64,000 bases of DNA, taken from the NCBI GenBank assembly GCA_963678705.1, contig OY783203.1, forward strand, positions 30,672,535-30,736,534. The letters run 5' to 3'. This document shows positions 37,901-48,589 of this stretch, in pieces. Position 1 is the first letter of the stretch. Each line of letters opens with the position of its first letter. The stretch comes from Panorpa germanica. Lineage: Eukaryota; Arthropoda; Insecta; Mecoptera; Panorpidae. The translations under genes were made by a program, and so were the position numbers. The notes beneath the pieces are model-generated. The model ran no database searches, was not told where the DNA came from, and saw nothing but the letters and a program-made list of their open reading frames with translations.

Positions 37901-38725
37901 TGCTATTATATGAAAAATTGGTCCCCAAAATCATTCATTCAAAATGATTTATTTTTAAATTTAGAGTTAGAGTAGACTGTAGAGGGTTTACTAAAGTTAA
38001 AATAACACTAACTATTGAAATGCTAACTTGCCTAAGTTTGGGGGTATAGGCGGGCACTCGTTTTCATTTATGTCCTCTACATTATTTTCCTTAAAGTCAT
38101 TTAATTTAGTGAGCGTTTCCATATTTTCTAATTTTTCATTTGATATGTTTCCCATATCAGTTTCATTCTTAATAATTTCAATGTTAAATTTGTCATCTTC
38201 TACTTTTTCTGTGTCATCTTTTACTTTTTCTGTGTCATCTTTTGCCTTTTCCGTTTCATCTTTTGCCGTTTCTGTGTCATCTTTTGCCGTTTCTGTGTTT
38301 TCAAACATAATATCAGCATTGGTCTTGTAAGCAGCGACAGCGTCGTTGTTATTGCTTTCGTCTTGTAAGTTGACCACATCAACTTCTTTCTCAATATCAT
38401 TATGGTTTTCATTAATGTCGTTCATTGGTCCATTGTTGTTAATTATTTCAACAGCAGTCCCTTCATCTATTATCTCCTTTACTTCTTCATCAGTGTGTAC
38501 CTCGTTTCTTTTACCTGTTTCGCTCGATGCAGTTTTCGTGGAATATAAAGTAGGTACATTTTCATTGTCTTGAGAGGATATTCTTAACAGCGATACAGCT
38601 TTATTATTTTCGTTGCGAAAATAAATTTTTAGAGATACTAATACAAACACAGTTACAAGAAGCCCACAATATATTTTATACAAAAGCCGCTTTGAATACA
38701 TTTTACGATATGCAATGGAATTCAT
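34949..38725 (-). CDS. Beta-1,4-GalT/GalNAcT family glycosyltransferase, copy A
   Basis: Type II Golgi transferase of family GT7, probably adding beta-1,4-linked GalNAc to GlcNAc ends of glycans. Exons (5'-3'): 38725-38032, 37324-37186, 36295-36014, 35837-35715, 35253-35158, 35078-34949; 487 residues. Membrane anchor about residues 15-33, acidic stem to about 224, then the catalytic domain. Visible motifs: DVD at 341-343, WGWGGEDDD at 401-409, metal-ligand pair M433 and H436, four conserved Cys. Ile378 precedes FGGV; the equivalent bovine beta4Gal-T1 residue is Tyr289, and Ile or Leu there favours UDP-GalNAc. Two oddities: FNK replaces the usual FNR, and Ile368 replaces a conserved Lys. Intron 1 needs a GC donor (TTAG|GCAAGT); the nearest GT would give a stop at once. 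A second in-frame Met (residue 9, MYSK) matches the starts of the other copies. Confidence 0.9.
36296..37185 (-). other. Copy A intron 2
   Basis: AT-rich intron between GTAATA at 37185 and TTTCAG at 36296. No element recognised. Short frames at 36243-36434 and 37069-37356 are chance or antisense to exons. Confidence 0.7.
37608..37882 (-). mobile_element. tRNA-derived SINE, full copy with 12-bp TSD
   Basis: 275 bp in intron 1 of copy A, flanked by the direct repeat ACTAAAAGTTTA (37596-37607 and 37883-37894). On the minus strand it starts at a tRNA-like head with a B-box match (GGGTTCGATCCCC) and ends in a poly(A) tract. It reads as identical to the copy at 44349-44619 outside the tail, so it is young. 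No coding capacity; it would depend on LINE machinery. Confidence 0.9.
38191..38301 (-). repeat. 21-bp coding tandem repeat in the copy A stem
   Basis: About five units of 21 bp, each encoding a seven-residue acidic/lysine unit of the type DTEKAKD (variants DTETAKD, DTEKVKD, DTEKVED). They lie in the lumenal stem, are in frame and carry no stop. The other two copies lack this array. Confidence 0.9.
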
Positions 38726-38833
38726 CTAAAGAATTCTCTATGTTCTATTTTACTTAACTTTGACGAAAAACTAATAGCAACTGATTCACATTTAGTAAGA
38801 AATAAAACGTGTCGTCAAATAATTTATTCAGAA

Positions 38834-38905
38834 AAATATTTACATGCAATAAAATAAATACTAATTAATAAATATTGAATGGGTACAGTCTGTGATAGGC
38901 ATATA
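38834..38905 (-). promoter_or_regulatory. 5'-flank block shared by the glycosyltransferase copies (A)
   Basis: The block (AAAATATTTACATGCAATAA, then ATAAATATTGAATG) recurs about 100-250 bases upstream of the ATG of copy B (48163-48236), more loosely of copy C (56590-56665), and next to the decayed copy (52874-52945). Its position suggests promoter sequence carried along in each duplication. No known factor site is claimed. Confidence 0.45.
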
Positions 38906-39090
38906 TACAATAATTATATTTAATAATTAATTGAACGTGTTCGAAAACATTGCACGAGATATTCCTTCGATCAGGAGGGTCTGCCTTATACTTTCAGCCA
39001 CGACCAATGATACGTGTCTAAAAGAGAAATATCTGTCTTTTCTTGATGGAGAGATAACTCGCTATTCAAATTCGTTTATTATAGTTATAC

Positions 39091-39652
39091 AGGATGGCCA
39101 CAGACCTGAAAAAACTGGAAAATCAGAGAATCAGGGAATTTCAGAAAATTTAAAAAAATATCAGTATATAGTATATTATATTTCATTTAAAATTCTAAAT
39201 GAAATGAATTAGAAAATTTAAATAGAAAATGTGTACCTAATGAAAAAAAAATTTGGCGTCAAAAAAGACTTTTAGCTCAAATTCAAGTTATTGATGATCA
39301 GTTTAAAAATCTTCAATAATTTTATCTGTTAAATATTAAGAGTTAATTTGTTCTAGTTTATACTAGTCATTAGCTTATTTTTGTCTTACTCAATTTAAGT
39401 TACTTTTTATTAACGAGTAATAAATCGTATTTAATTAGTTATTAAACACCAACTAAGGCAATGAGATAAAAATAAATCAGAAATAATTTTTATTTTTTTT
39501 AGTTTAATACTAGATATTTTAACTAGTAGTAGAAAACTTTAAATATTTAACTGATACGAATAAAATTTGTATAGCAGGGAAGTACGAAAAACTTTACTGG
39601 AAAACCTGGAATTATCAGGGAAATTTGAAATCATTTTTTTGTGGCCACCCTG
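39091..39652. mobile_element. TIR element with CAGGATGGCCAC ends
   Basis: The left end CAGGATGGCCAC and right end GTGGCCACCCTG are inverted repeats, and the flanks share a possible 5-bp duplication TTATA. Inside the left end are GGAAAATC/CAGGGAATTT-type repeats, matched near the right end. It shares about 350 bp with 26875-27253. Non-coding MITE; superfamily unassigned. Confidence 0.7.
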
Positions 39653-40354
39653 TTATAGTTTTTATTATAACCCTTTCGGCAAAATCGGAGTCACAGTCAG
39701 TCGGAATCGGTGTGTAATATTGATGCCTATGCTTACTAAAAATGAGACTGGAAATCAGCCTCTCGTTTGTAAATATTATTACAAGAAAGGACCTTAAATA
39801 GCCGCACAAACAATTTTGATCAGATTCGATCAAGTTGAATACCATAAGTCTGTAACATGCACAGAATCTGAAAAGACATTTGGGCGATATACGCTTCTTC
39901 TGGACAAGAAAAAAAAAATCGTGATCGTATCGACACTGTTTCGACAAATAAAAGTTTCAGAAGAAAAATTCAGAACGCCTACTCAGATTTCAACCAATAA
40001 GGTTCAATAAAGGTAGTCGTAGAACACGAGCTTACTACATCGTGGTAAAAGTGGCCCCTTTACCTTTACTGTCATTTTTATGTATTATATAAGAATGGCG
40101 GTATTTTTTAAATCGAGTAATTTCAGTTGCAAGATAGGTTCAATACTTTGCGGTGAACTTTAGTCATTTACTTTCGATAAAAATAAAATTGAATATGCTT
40201 CTACTATTTGATTCATCCTTAGAAGGAACTTACAAGATCAGGGCCTCCAAGGGGCCTACAAGAGCCTCATTGAACATGATCGCATGATTTTTTTAAAAAT
40301 ATCTCATTACAAGTGGGTCCTAAGATAAAAATAGTTATTATCAATCTGATAAAG

Positions 40355-41416
40355 CAGCGGTTCTCAAAGTGTGGGGCGCGACCCCCAAGGGGGGCGCAAT
40401 GAAGACTCAGGGGGGGCCCAAAGCTTGGTTGAAAAATGAATTAAATTTACTTACAAAATAATAAAGCAAACTTTTTATTTTTAAAATTACAACAAGTGTA
40501 TAATTTTTAGTCAACGTCGTAAGAGTGCCGAACATTTTATTTTTTTAAATTATCAGAAAATACAGAAAAAAGATGCAAATCTTCTGTAATGGACTGAAAA
40601 GGTGAAAAGATTTGTAATGAAGCTAAGTTTGTACGAGTGCGGTCTGAAAAGTGACAATTTGAAGCTATTTCCTAATCTTAAAATTATGATTGAAGAAATG
40701 AATCTCAAAACTATTCCAACCAATGCAAAGAAATGCTTTCTTAAACACTTAGAAATCCTCAAATCTCGTTTTAAAAAATATTTTAATGAGAACTTGGATG
40801 GTTTGGCATGGATTCAAAACCCGTTCAAACCTTCAGTCGATGAGTGCTCCCTCAACATGAAGGAAAAAGAAAACCTCATTGACCTGAAAGGTGACACTGG
40901 GCTTGAAATGAAGTTTCAAGAATCTTCTATCACATGCTTCTGGATTGGTGTATAAAAGGAACATCCAATTTTGAGTGAAAGGGCATTGAAAATACTCACT
41001 TCATTCGCCACAACATATTCTTGTGAAACTGAGTTTTCTGCTCTAGCTGCCATGAAGAGTAAATATCGTTCAAGACTGGTTGTGACCAAGGAACTAAGAG
41101 TAGCGTTATCAGAACTGACACCGCGTTTCAAGAAGCTCTTTTAATTATTATTGCTTTGAATTACAAATATCAATTATGTACTATAGTAGCTAAAATAATT
41201 AAATAAATTGTAATTCTTTGTATAGAATTTGTTGTTTGATTACGATTAAACCTATTAGAGTATGCATAGAATGTGCAAAACTTAATCAAATAAAAATTGA
41301 CTGTAAAATGTCAAATGCGACTCCCTTATAATATATAGTACGCTTACATGTGGGGGGGCCCGGCTTACAGCTGGATTATGCAGGGGGGCTCGAAGTAAAA
41401 AGTTTGAGAACCGCTG
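40355..41416 (+). mobile_element. hAT element with 8-bp target-site duplication
   Basis: 1,062 bp. Ends CAGCGGTTCTCAAAGTGTGG and, complemented, CAGCGGTTCTCAAACTTTTT; flanked by TGATAAAG (40347-40354 and 41417-41424). The 8-bp duplication and CAGxGGTTCTCAAA ends are hallmarks of hAT elements. It holds only the 3' half of a transposase gene, so it is an internally deleted copy. Confidence 0.93.
40602..41144 (+). pseudogene. hAT transposase C-terminal half with one nonsense codon
   Basis: 180 codons in one frame ending at TAA 41142-41144, broken by a single TAA at 40953-40955. The C-terminal part includes KEHPILSERALK, SFATTYSCETEFSAL and MKSKYRSRL, the dimerisation region of the ZBED5/Charlie-like hAT family. 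The N-terminal BED finger and first catalytic region are absent. Apart from the one stop the frame is undamaged, so the loss of function is recent. Confidence 0.85.
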
Positions 41417-41972
41417 TGATAAAGGATTATATATTTATTTATAGTGTATAAGCATATTATATATCATTAAAAAGGATGTTTAATGTTCTACAAATTTTCT
41501 TTATATATTTTTTATTAATATTTTAATAAAGTAAATTGTTTACATACAAATATATAAAGGGAAGTTTTTAAATTCTTTATTTAACAAATTTGGAATTATT
41601 ATTTGTATTCATTTTCAACCTCGTTTCAACGTGTTAGGGTTCAGTGTATTTTTTAAAATTGTTACGTAAACAAAAGGAAAAAAAAAATAGTGAAACTTAT
41701 GTAAATATAAAATTATTTTTTTAGTATATATTATTGAAGAATATAATATCCTTATTCTAGTGTTGTAGTCACAAAACTGTACATTTTTTTAAATGTTTTA
41801 TGTTTAATTTAGAACACATATACTTACATATACTTTATGCGGTGTTATATACTTTATTTAATATTATATTATCTTTTACTTTAGTAGATTATAGGTTGTA
41901 AACTCGTTCTACAAAAAAAAAACACAGTTACGTGTATTTAGAGTTTATCTAAAAAAATAAAAGGCCATAATC

Positions 41973-42722
41973 ATATATTATAATGTCCCAGGTGTATATT
42001 TATGATCTTATATTCTTATGTTCTTATATTCTTATGATCTTATATGTTTGGTAGCTCGAAAACGGCTACGTCAATGTTTTTGAAATTGCATATTTCGTAG
42101 AGAAAAAAATTCTAAGACTTTTGGCGTCCCCGGATTTTTCCCTGAGTTTTCTGGAAACTCGTAATTTTAAAAAAACTAGAAATAAAGTGAGCCCTTTTTT
42201 GCTGTATTTCTTTAAAAAGATAGAAAGTTTGATAGAAATGCTGATATTTGTCAAAAATTAGAAATTCAAAAATTGAAAAAGGGGGGTTGAAGAAATTCGG
42301 GGGCCCGGTAGGGAACTTTGGAGAAAGTTCATATTCTGAATTATAGAATAATTAAGTATATTATTAATTAAAGAAAATTCAAAATTTTATTTGGGAGCAC
42401 GGGGGAAGTATTCGCCGAGAGTAAAAATTGTGCTACAAAGATGAAATTTTGTATATAGGCTAACCTTGGTAACTTATTTACGAATCGAAAAAAAAATCAC
42501 ATATTTTGAAAAAAAGTTGGTCAAATAACGCATAAATTGAAAATATTTTTTATTTTGATAAAAAAAATATATTTGTTTAGTCAATTTATATGAAAAATTA
42601 TTTTATTATTGAGCGAGTTTATTATTTTAATTTAAAAATAGAGTTAAATATGAAATGTAATTACGAATTATTTTATTGGATTCAAATCATACACGCCAAA
42701 AAGAAAGGGGTTAAAGTTTAGT
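41973..42722 (+). repeat. Dispersed repeat DR1, copy 3
   Basis: Same orientation as copy 1: it starts near TATTATAATGTCCCAGGTG and ends in AAGAAAGGGGTTAAAGTT. Internal blocks match copies 4 and 5 closely, for example GCGAGTTTATTATT and CGAATCGAAAAAAAAATC. No coding sequence; the frame 42066-42254 is within it. Confidence 0.6.
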
Positions 42723-43004
42723 AATTTTTATATTTTACTTAGAATGTTTTGTCATAAAACTATTATAACACTCTGGTACTATGTTCACATAGTTATTTTT
42801 GCTGTATACTTCTCACAGTGTACTTATAAAACACACTTACTTATAAAATTAAAACCAAAATGGAAACTAAAACATACTCGATTAGAATTACACATATTGT
42901 AATATAGTATACTATTCTTACAACAAAAAATTACAACAAAAAATAGTAGGTGGGAATGATACTTAAGAGATCTTATATAGTTCTCTGAATGGTCGAAGTA
43001 GTTA

Positions 43005-43045
43005 GGTCGTGGACTCTTACACTCAGCAATGCAAGTTCGATTCTC
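43005..43045 (+). repeat. tRNA-like fragment with B-box motif
   Basis: GTTAGGTCGTGGACTCTTAC followed by a B-box-like AGTTCGATTCTCGG. It does not fold into a full cloverleaf and is best read as a SINE head fragment of another family. A second B-box-like GGGTTCGATTCCTGG lies at 35299-35313. Confidence 0.3.
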
Positions 43046-43202
43046 GGAAATGAAATGAATTTATTCTAAGAATTAACTTATCATATAACAAACCAAGTTA
43101 CAAAAACACATAATTAATATATTGTTAATAAGAGATATAACCTAGCATTTGAAATTGCTTATTATATAGTTATATTATATAACTTAGAAAATAATTGTTA
43201 TT

Positions 43203-46200
43203 TTATGGTGTTGGTAAAGTAGCATTTGAAAGTTTTACTAGGAGCCTCGTGTACAGCGGGAACTGGCGTTTATCTTCCAAATCGTAGCGAAGGTCGTACA
43301 AGCCATCTGTTGAACGGTTCTCGAATGAATTAGCAAGTGAGGTCCTATAGAAAAAACAACATTTTATAGAAAGTGACACATAGAAATTTGTGTAGATTGT
43401 ATCTACTTAAAGCAATAATTTTACCGGTATTCTTTACGTGCTAACACTGCGTTTTTGGTCATGGAGTATCTGCCTATATCTTCTGGATAATGCATTACTT
43501 TGGATCCATAGTATTCATGTCTACAAAGGAAACAGTATTTAGCTTATTACTTTTATAAATTTAATATTTATTTAACATAAAAAATTTACCTTTTATCAAG
43601 CAAATGTTAACTCATGTGCAATGTTTTGTGACCTACTATACTTTATTATCAAAATACTCGATAATGGAGTAGATGAAAGGAAATAAAGTGACAGTAGAAG
43701 CGGATGAGATCTCGAGTTATTGAAATGAGCTTGTGTCCTATGTCTTAATTTCTATAAAAATGTACTATATATGGATAAAGTGGGTTACTAGAACCTCAAA
43801 TGTTCAATTATTTTTTAATAACTCCTTATATGTTAAGAGATATTAACAATTAAAAAAGTCATTTTGTCTCTTTAATTATTAAAGGGATTCAACGTTGTAC
43901 ACATTTCAAATGCATGTGACATCACAACCACTGCCAACCTTATAGCTCATAAATCTCTGCTATATGTATTAATATATCAAAATATCAAATATTATTTACA
44001 GCTATTTCAAGGAACAATAAAATTCCAATATAATGTCTGCCATAACTCTACAAACAATTTCTCTAAATTTCGTCCGAATCTAATACGATTCTAATGCGAT
44101 TCGGTTCAATCCGTTCGAATCTAATACGAATCTTGTCAACATTGTTTGTAGGGAACAGGGTTAAATAAAATAAAAATGTATTATTCTTTGACTTCACTTG
44201 ATTATTTCGGCTACCAACAGCTACAAAATATTACCACAGCACTGACCTACTCAACAAATAACTAAAGTTAAAATGCATTTCACATCATACAAATATGGTC
44301 GACCATTTCTGGTGCTAAAACTACAATTCAAATTTTGAATTGCTATATTTTTTTTTTTATTTAATTTATTTAACGTCGGCCTATTTCCGATGCTGAGTCC
44401 TATCACCGACGACCTCCTTCAATGTTGGCAGTATTTATGGTGTCGTGGCCTCATATATGTGGGCTACACCACTGCCTAATAACTGTATGATTATGTATGA
44501 CCATAATCAATATAAGTTCATAATAACCAAACCCAGAAAATATATATCTGGTCCGGGGATCGAACCCGAAGACACAGCAGTCGGCGTCAAGCATCAATGC
44601 TCTCGCCCACTGTGTCGTCGAATTGCTATATCTCCGTCAACATTTAGATATATAATAAAAAAGACACGCCAATACACATTTAACATCATTAACATTAACA
44701 TCAATTTCAATCAACAATTGAAAAATCGACCACTAAAAAATGAGGACATAAGCTCATTGTAAGCAAAGAACTTAGGAAGCGACGGAGAAGCGATACGAGG
44801 TAGAAGAAGGAATAACGAAAATAAAATAACGGAAGAGACGGAGGAGGAGATAGAAAGGGTAAGTGAAGAGGCAGAGAGTAATAAGAGAAATAAATATTGA
44901 AGTGAAGCAGCAGGAGAGCATGTGGGGAGGAGAAACAATGGGGGCCTGTTTCTTTTAACTCTCATGCGAAGTCAGTTGTATATAGTCATAATTGGAACAA
45001 GTTTTTAGGAAGACTGCGGCCCTCCTCGGTTCGTGTCTGTGGAAATGGTGAAAAGCAGTATAAGTCTGTAACTGTTGCTAGGTAAGAAAAAGGGAAGATA
45101 ATGGTTGACGAAAGTTAGAGGATGGACAGAAAAGAAGGAGAAGTGAGATGGTGAACATTGAATAGGAATAAATGACTGTAATTTTTATCCTTCGATAATT
45201 TAAAATGAAATGTGAAATACAGGTAAGCAGCTTGAAAAGCTTTAGTTACATACACTATACCTACTTCATTTAATTTTTAAAATAATTCTATCTTTCCATA
45301 AACTATCGTATTTCAGATAATATCAGTTTTTTTCAATAGCGGTTTTTTTTGTTAGTTTTGATAACCACAAAGATAATCAACTCATACCTCGTATAGAAGT
45401 CATCATCATCTCCTCCAAATCCCGCATACGCATTTGAATATCCATTTACAAGTTGGTATACGGCAGTTGGGACGGCAAGTACTCCTCCAAGAAATTTCTC
45501 ATAAGGCAATCTAAATCATATCAATCCAAAATTATTAGAATTTATAGAGATTTTAAAGTATAGTATAGAGTGTTTATCATTTCAAATTTACTACATAGTA
45601 AACCATATTATTTCAAATGGAAGAAATCAATCAATCAATTAAAATCAATCTAGAAAAAATCAATTGTATCTATCTGTAACAATTGCCTTCAACGAACACA
45701 GTTGTAACTAGCCATAATTGTCATACGGTTTTTTGATTGTAACCAATCACAATTCGCTTGAACGATACGCCATCGGCTGAAGTTGGATTCATTTGGAATT
45801 CGTTATGAATTCGATTAACAGACTTGAGTTAACAATGAACTCATAAAGAAATCACTTCCACTATTCCATTTCGTTTTATGATTTACTGGGTTGATAGATA
45901 AGATACTTACGTATAATTCAAAATATCAATAGCAGAACTCAAATGACGAGTAGATTCTGGACAAGTGTACAAACAGCGATCGTTCTCAAGTAAAAGGTCA
46001 ATGTCATGAAATATGAAACAATCAAACTTCTTGTCTTTAAGAGCCTCAACTACACCAACATTACAGAGAGTTCCTTTATTGAATTCACCTTCCGCGGTTT
46101 GTTCCACTACGTAAAATGTGTATTTAATTTGTTGCTTTATCAGGACCGGATGTAAATTGTTCAGCAGTATTGACAATTGAGAATCTCGATTTCTAGAAAT

Positions 46201-47984
46201 AATAAATATTTAATAATGTATGAAATAAAATAAACGGGGTTCGAGGAAGGTAATTTATGTTGCCAGCATTTTAGGCGTTACGATTATACATTACCTTATA
46301 CAAATTTAATTCAGCAAGAATTTAATTTCCTCACTTCTTTTATTCTATACTAAAAAATACTCTATTTGGGACATCTTCCTTTTTAGAAGAAATATATTTA
46401 ATTGAACGGTAACTTCCAAAACATAAATTTATAACTTAAAGAAAATACAACGCCAGAATAGACGGCAACACTAATAACAATCTCTTTATATAACACGAAC
46501 ATTATTTGTGATTCTTTTTTTTGTCTATACTATGTTATCTATAATTACCTTATTGGTACTATAATGGCAATCCAATGCCGAACATGACATTCTGATGGAA
46601 TAAAGGTTCCCCCAGGTAAAAGAAGTGATCCTAATTCTTTCTTTATTTTTAATCTATCAACAATTATTGAATTCGTTTTGATTGTACCAACTGGAAAAGA
46701 AATTGGATGAACATTGTTATAAATATCTACAAATTGTACAAATTGGGTTAACAACAATAAAGTTTACTGAGAGATATAATTTTAGACAAATATGAAATGG
46801 TCAACACAATCTTTAAGAAATTTATGCTAGATTTGTTGAAATAAATTTATTGCATTTGTTTGTTTATCCCCTAAATCGTTTATAAACCTATAACTGTAGT
46901 AAAACTATTCAAGCTAGCATATAGGGACTTAAAGGGTGAGCGTTTACCGTTTAGCATGGAAGGCAGTGGATTTTTTAGTGAAACGTAGAAGAGAAATCTG
47001 GTGAAATAAAATCGAATTCTTTTCAAATTAAATATGGCTAGTATTGTTTAATTAAAATACCACATATATTCAAGGAAATATCCAATTCCTGTGTTTTACA
47101 GAAGGATTCAAATCTGATTTCTTACAAAATTTTAATAATAGTTGCTTTAAAGAATTTATTAAAATATTGTTTAAAAATTTTCCATAAGAGAAAAAATGCA
47201 GGGTATGTATTCCAGTAATGGGACAAAACTATTTTTATTACTCACTTTGATCACCATCACCAATATTGAAAAAAATATTTATAAAATTTGGTTTCTATTT
47301 TTAAACACACAAGCCAAAAAAAATCTGCACTCTCAATCAAATAATCAAATCAATGAAAAAATAAAAAATAATGAAATATTTAAAAAGCATTTTTTATTTA
47401 GAAACTGTTCTCGGCTCTTTGTTTTCTCGGAACATAGTTTCAAGATGCTTTCAGAGTTGTAGCAACTTTAAAAATTAAAAGAAATCCAACTTGCCTAAGT
47501 TTGGAGGTTCATCTGGACAATCTGCTTTATCTATGGCTTCTGAATTATTTATGGCAATGCCAACTTTTGGCAAGTTCACAGTTGACAGTACGAGAATATC
47601 TTTATTTTTAAAGTTATTCTTCCTTATTGTAACTTTCTCAGTTTTAGTTTTTTCAAGTTGTTCTTCTGCGCTAATATCTTTTATTGAAATTTCATTGTTT
47701 TCATCATCATCACTCGCTTTATCGTCTTCTTCACTTGCTTCTTTATCAAGGTTTATTGCCTCATTTTCGTTATCTTCTTCGCTTGATTTAGTTTGGTTGG
47801 CACGTAAATTAATAGAAACACTTTCTTCTTCAGGATAAGAAATATTTAAAAGTAAAAGATCTTGGGTATTTCTAGAATCTAAATAATATTTAAAGGATAC
47901 TACTATTATCATCATTAAAAGAAATATACAAATTATTTTAGTGGATATCCAGCATTTTAGTTTTGAATACATTTTGCCACACAA
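43203..47984 (-). CDS. Glycosyltransferase family 7 paralogue, copy B (probable pseudoenzyme)
   Basis: Exons (5'-3'): 47984-47495, 46690-46549, 46192-45911, 45510-45388, 43520-43425, 43344-43203; 424 residues with no stop or frameshift. Membrane anchor about 17-30, acidic stem to about 156, then the GT7 fold. The DID metal motif (274-276), M366 and four conserved Cys remain. The signature WGWGGEDDD reads AGFGGDDDD (334-342), and the metal-ligand His is Asn369. In bovine beta4Gal-T1 numbering these are Trp312, Trp314, Glu317 and His347, which serve substrate and metal binding and catalysis. Phe311 sits at the donor-specificity position. Loss of activity with the fold kept is inferred. Intron 1 needs a GC donor, as in copy A. 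Intron 4 (1.9 kb) holds a MITE with nested insertions. The start could be Met1 or Met5 (MYSK, as in copy C). Confidence 0.88.
44047..44156. mobile_element. 110-bp micro-MITE nested in a larger MITE
   Basis: Absent from the matching site in the other MITE copy (about 9910), so it is an insertion. Its ends CTACAAACAAT and ATTGTTTGTAG are inverted repeats, and the empty site suggests a 3-bp duplication AAC. The interior has two near-repeats of CGAATCTAATACGA. Confidence 0.65.
44349..44619 (-). mobile_element. tRNA-derived SINE, full copy with 12-bp TSD, nested in a MITE
   Basis: 271 bp flanked by GAATTGCTATAT (44337-44348 and 44620-44631); the uninterrupted site can be seen in MITE copy 1 near 10097. 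It reads as identical to 37608-37882 outside the poly(A) tail. The frame 44445-44762 crosses it and is not a gene. Confidence 0.92.
44765..45230 (+). repeat. AG-rich retroelement-like stretch
   Basis: Purine-rich, charged-codon sequence like the LINE relics elsewhere, but no diagnostic motif could be read in any frame. It lies next to the MITE in copy B intron 4. Confidence 0.3.
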
Positions 47985-48162
47985 TAAACAACCGTTTCTA
48001 GAAAAAATAATTTCAATCTAATGAATTAGTTATATTTCACTATATTTAACTTAAACGACTAGCTAATTATAATTTCATTTCATTTATTTATGAAAAAGAA
48101 ATTAATAGCATCTGGACAAATATTTTGCTCTGGATATACTCCATAGAAAATAAAAAATAAAT

Positions 48163-48236
48163 TTATTTAAGTAAATATTATTTGCATGCAACAAAATAAA
48201 TATTGTCCGACAAATATTCAAAATGTTTACACACTG
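48163..48236 (-). promoter_or_regulatory. 5'-flank block shared by the glycosyltransferase copies (B)
   Basis: TATTTGCATGCAACAAAATA, followed by AAATATTCAAAATG, corresponds to the block upstream of copy A. It lies about 180 bases upstream of the copy B ATG. Confidence 0.45.
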
Positions 48237-48589
48237 ATCCGCATACGTTTATTTATTTTGTTTTTGTAAAAATTGAAGAAATATTAGGTATCAATAATAA
48301 ATAATTGATTTTACTTACAAGTTATTCATATTCACATAAATAAAAATTGACCAAAATTTCTTACTAAAGAATTTGTAACTATATTTATAATAACATATTA
48401 TTGCTTTAAAGAGCAACTTATTCCTAATTTCTTTATACATTTAGATTGTATTTTTTTAGACTACGTATATTTAGACTAATTAGACTACGAGTTTACAACT
48501 ATATATAAAACTAGCTGTTCGGCCCGTCGCAAGACAGCGAGTGTGAGTTATGTATTTCCTTTTTAAATAATTAATATTTCAAATGTGTT

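Larger units (their letters stand above)
38726..43202. other. Intergenic region between copies A and B
   Basis: It contains the copy A 5' flank (shared block 38834-38905), a TIR element (39091-39652), a hAT element (40355-41416), DR1 copy 3 (41973-42722) and a transposon end at 42740-42830. 39660-40340 and 41430-41970 show nothing else identifiable. AATAAA for copy B (complement of 43060-43065) lies near the right edge. Confidence 0.7.
43725..44757. mobile_element. MITE with ATGAGCTTGTGTCCT ends, copy 2, with two nested insertions
   Basis: It corresponds to 9581-10217 along its whole length. Its ends ATGAGCTTGTGTCCT and GAGGACATAAGCTCAT are diverged inverted repeats. Relative to copy 1 it carries 110 bp at 44047-44156 and a SINE at 44349-44619. 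It lies in intron 4 of copy B. Confidence 0.8.

Noticed and set aside
38022-38034. Conventional GT donor (GGCAA|GTTAGC) for copy A exon 1, and the same in copy B
   Set aside because: Joining at that GT puts a stop in frame within exon 2 in both genes; the GC donor keeps the frame and the family motif.
43005-43045. Possible tRNA gene
   Set aside because: Only a B-box-like segment is present; no acceptor stem or full cloverleaf can be formed.
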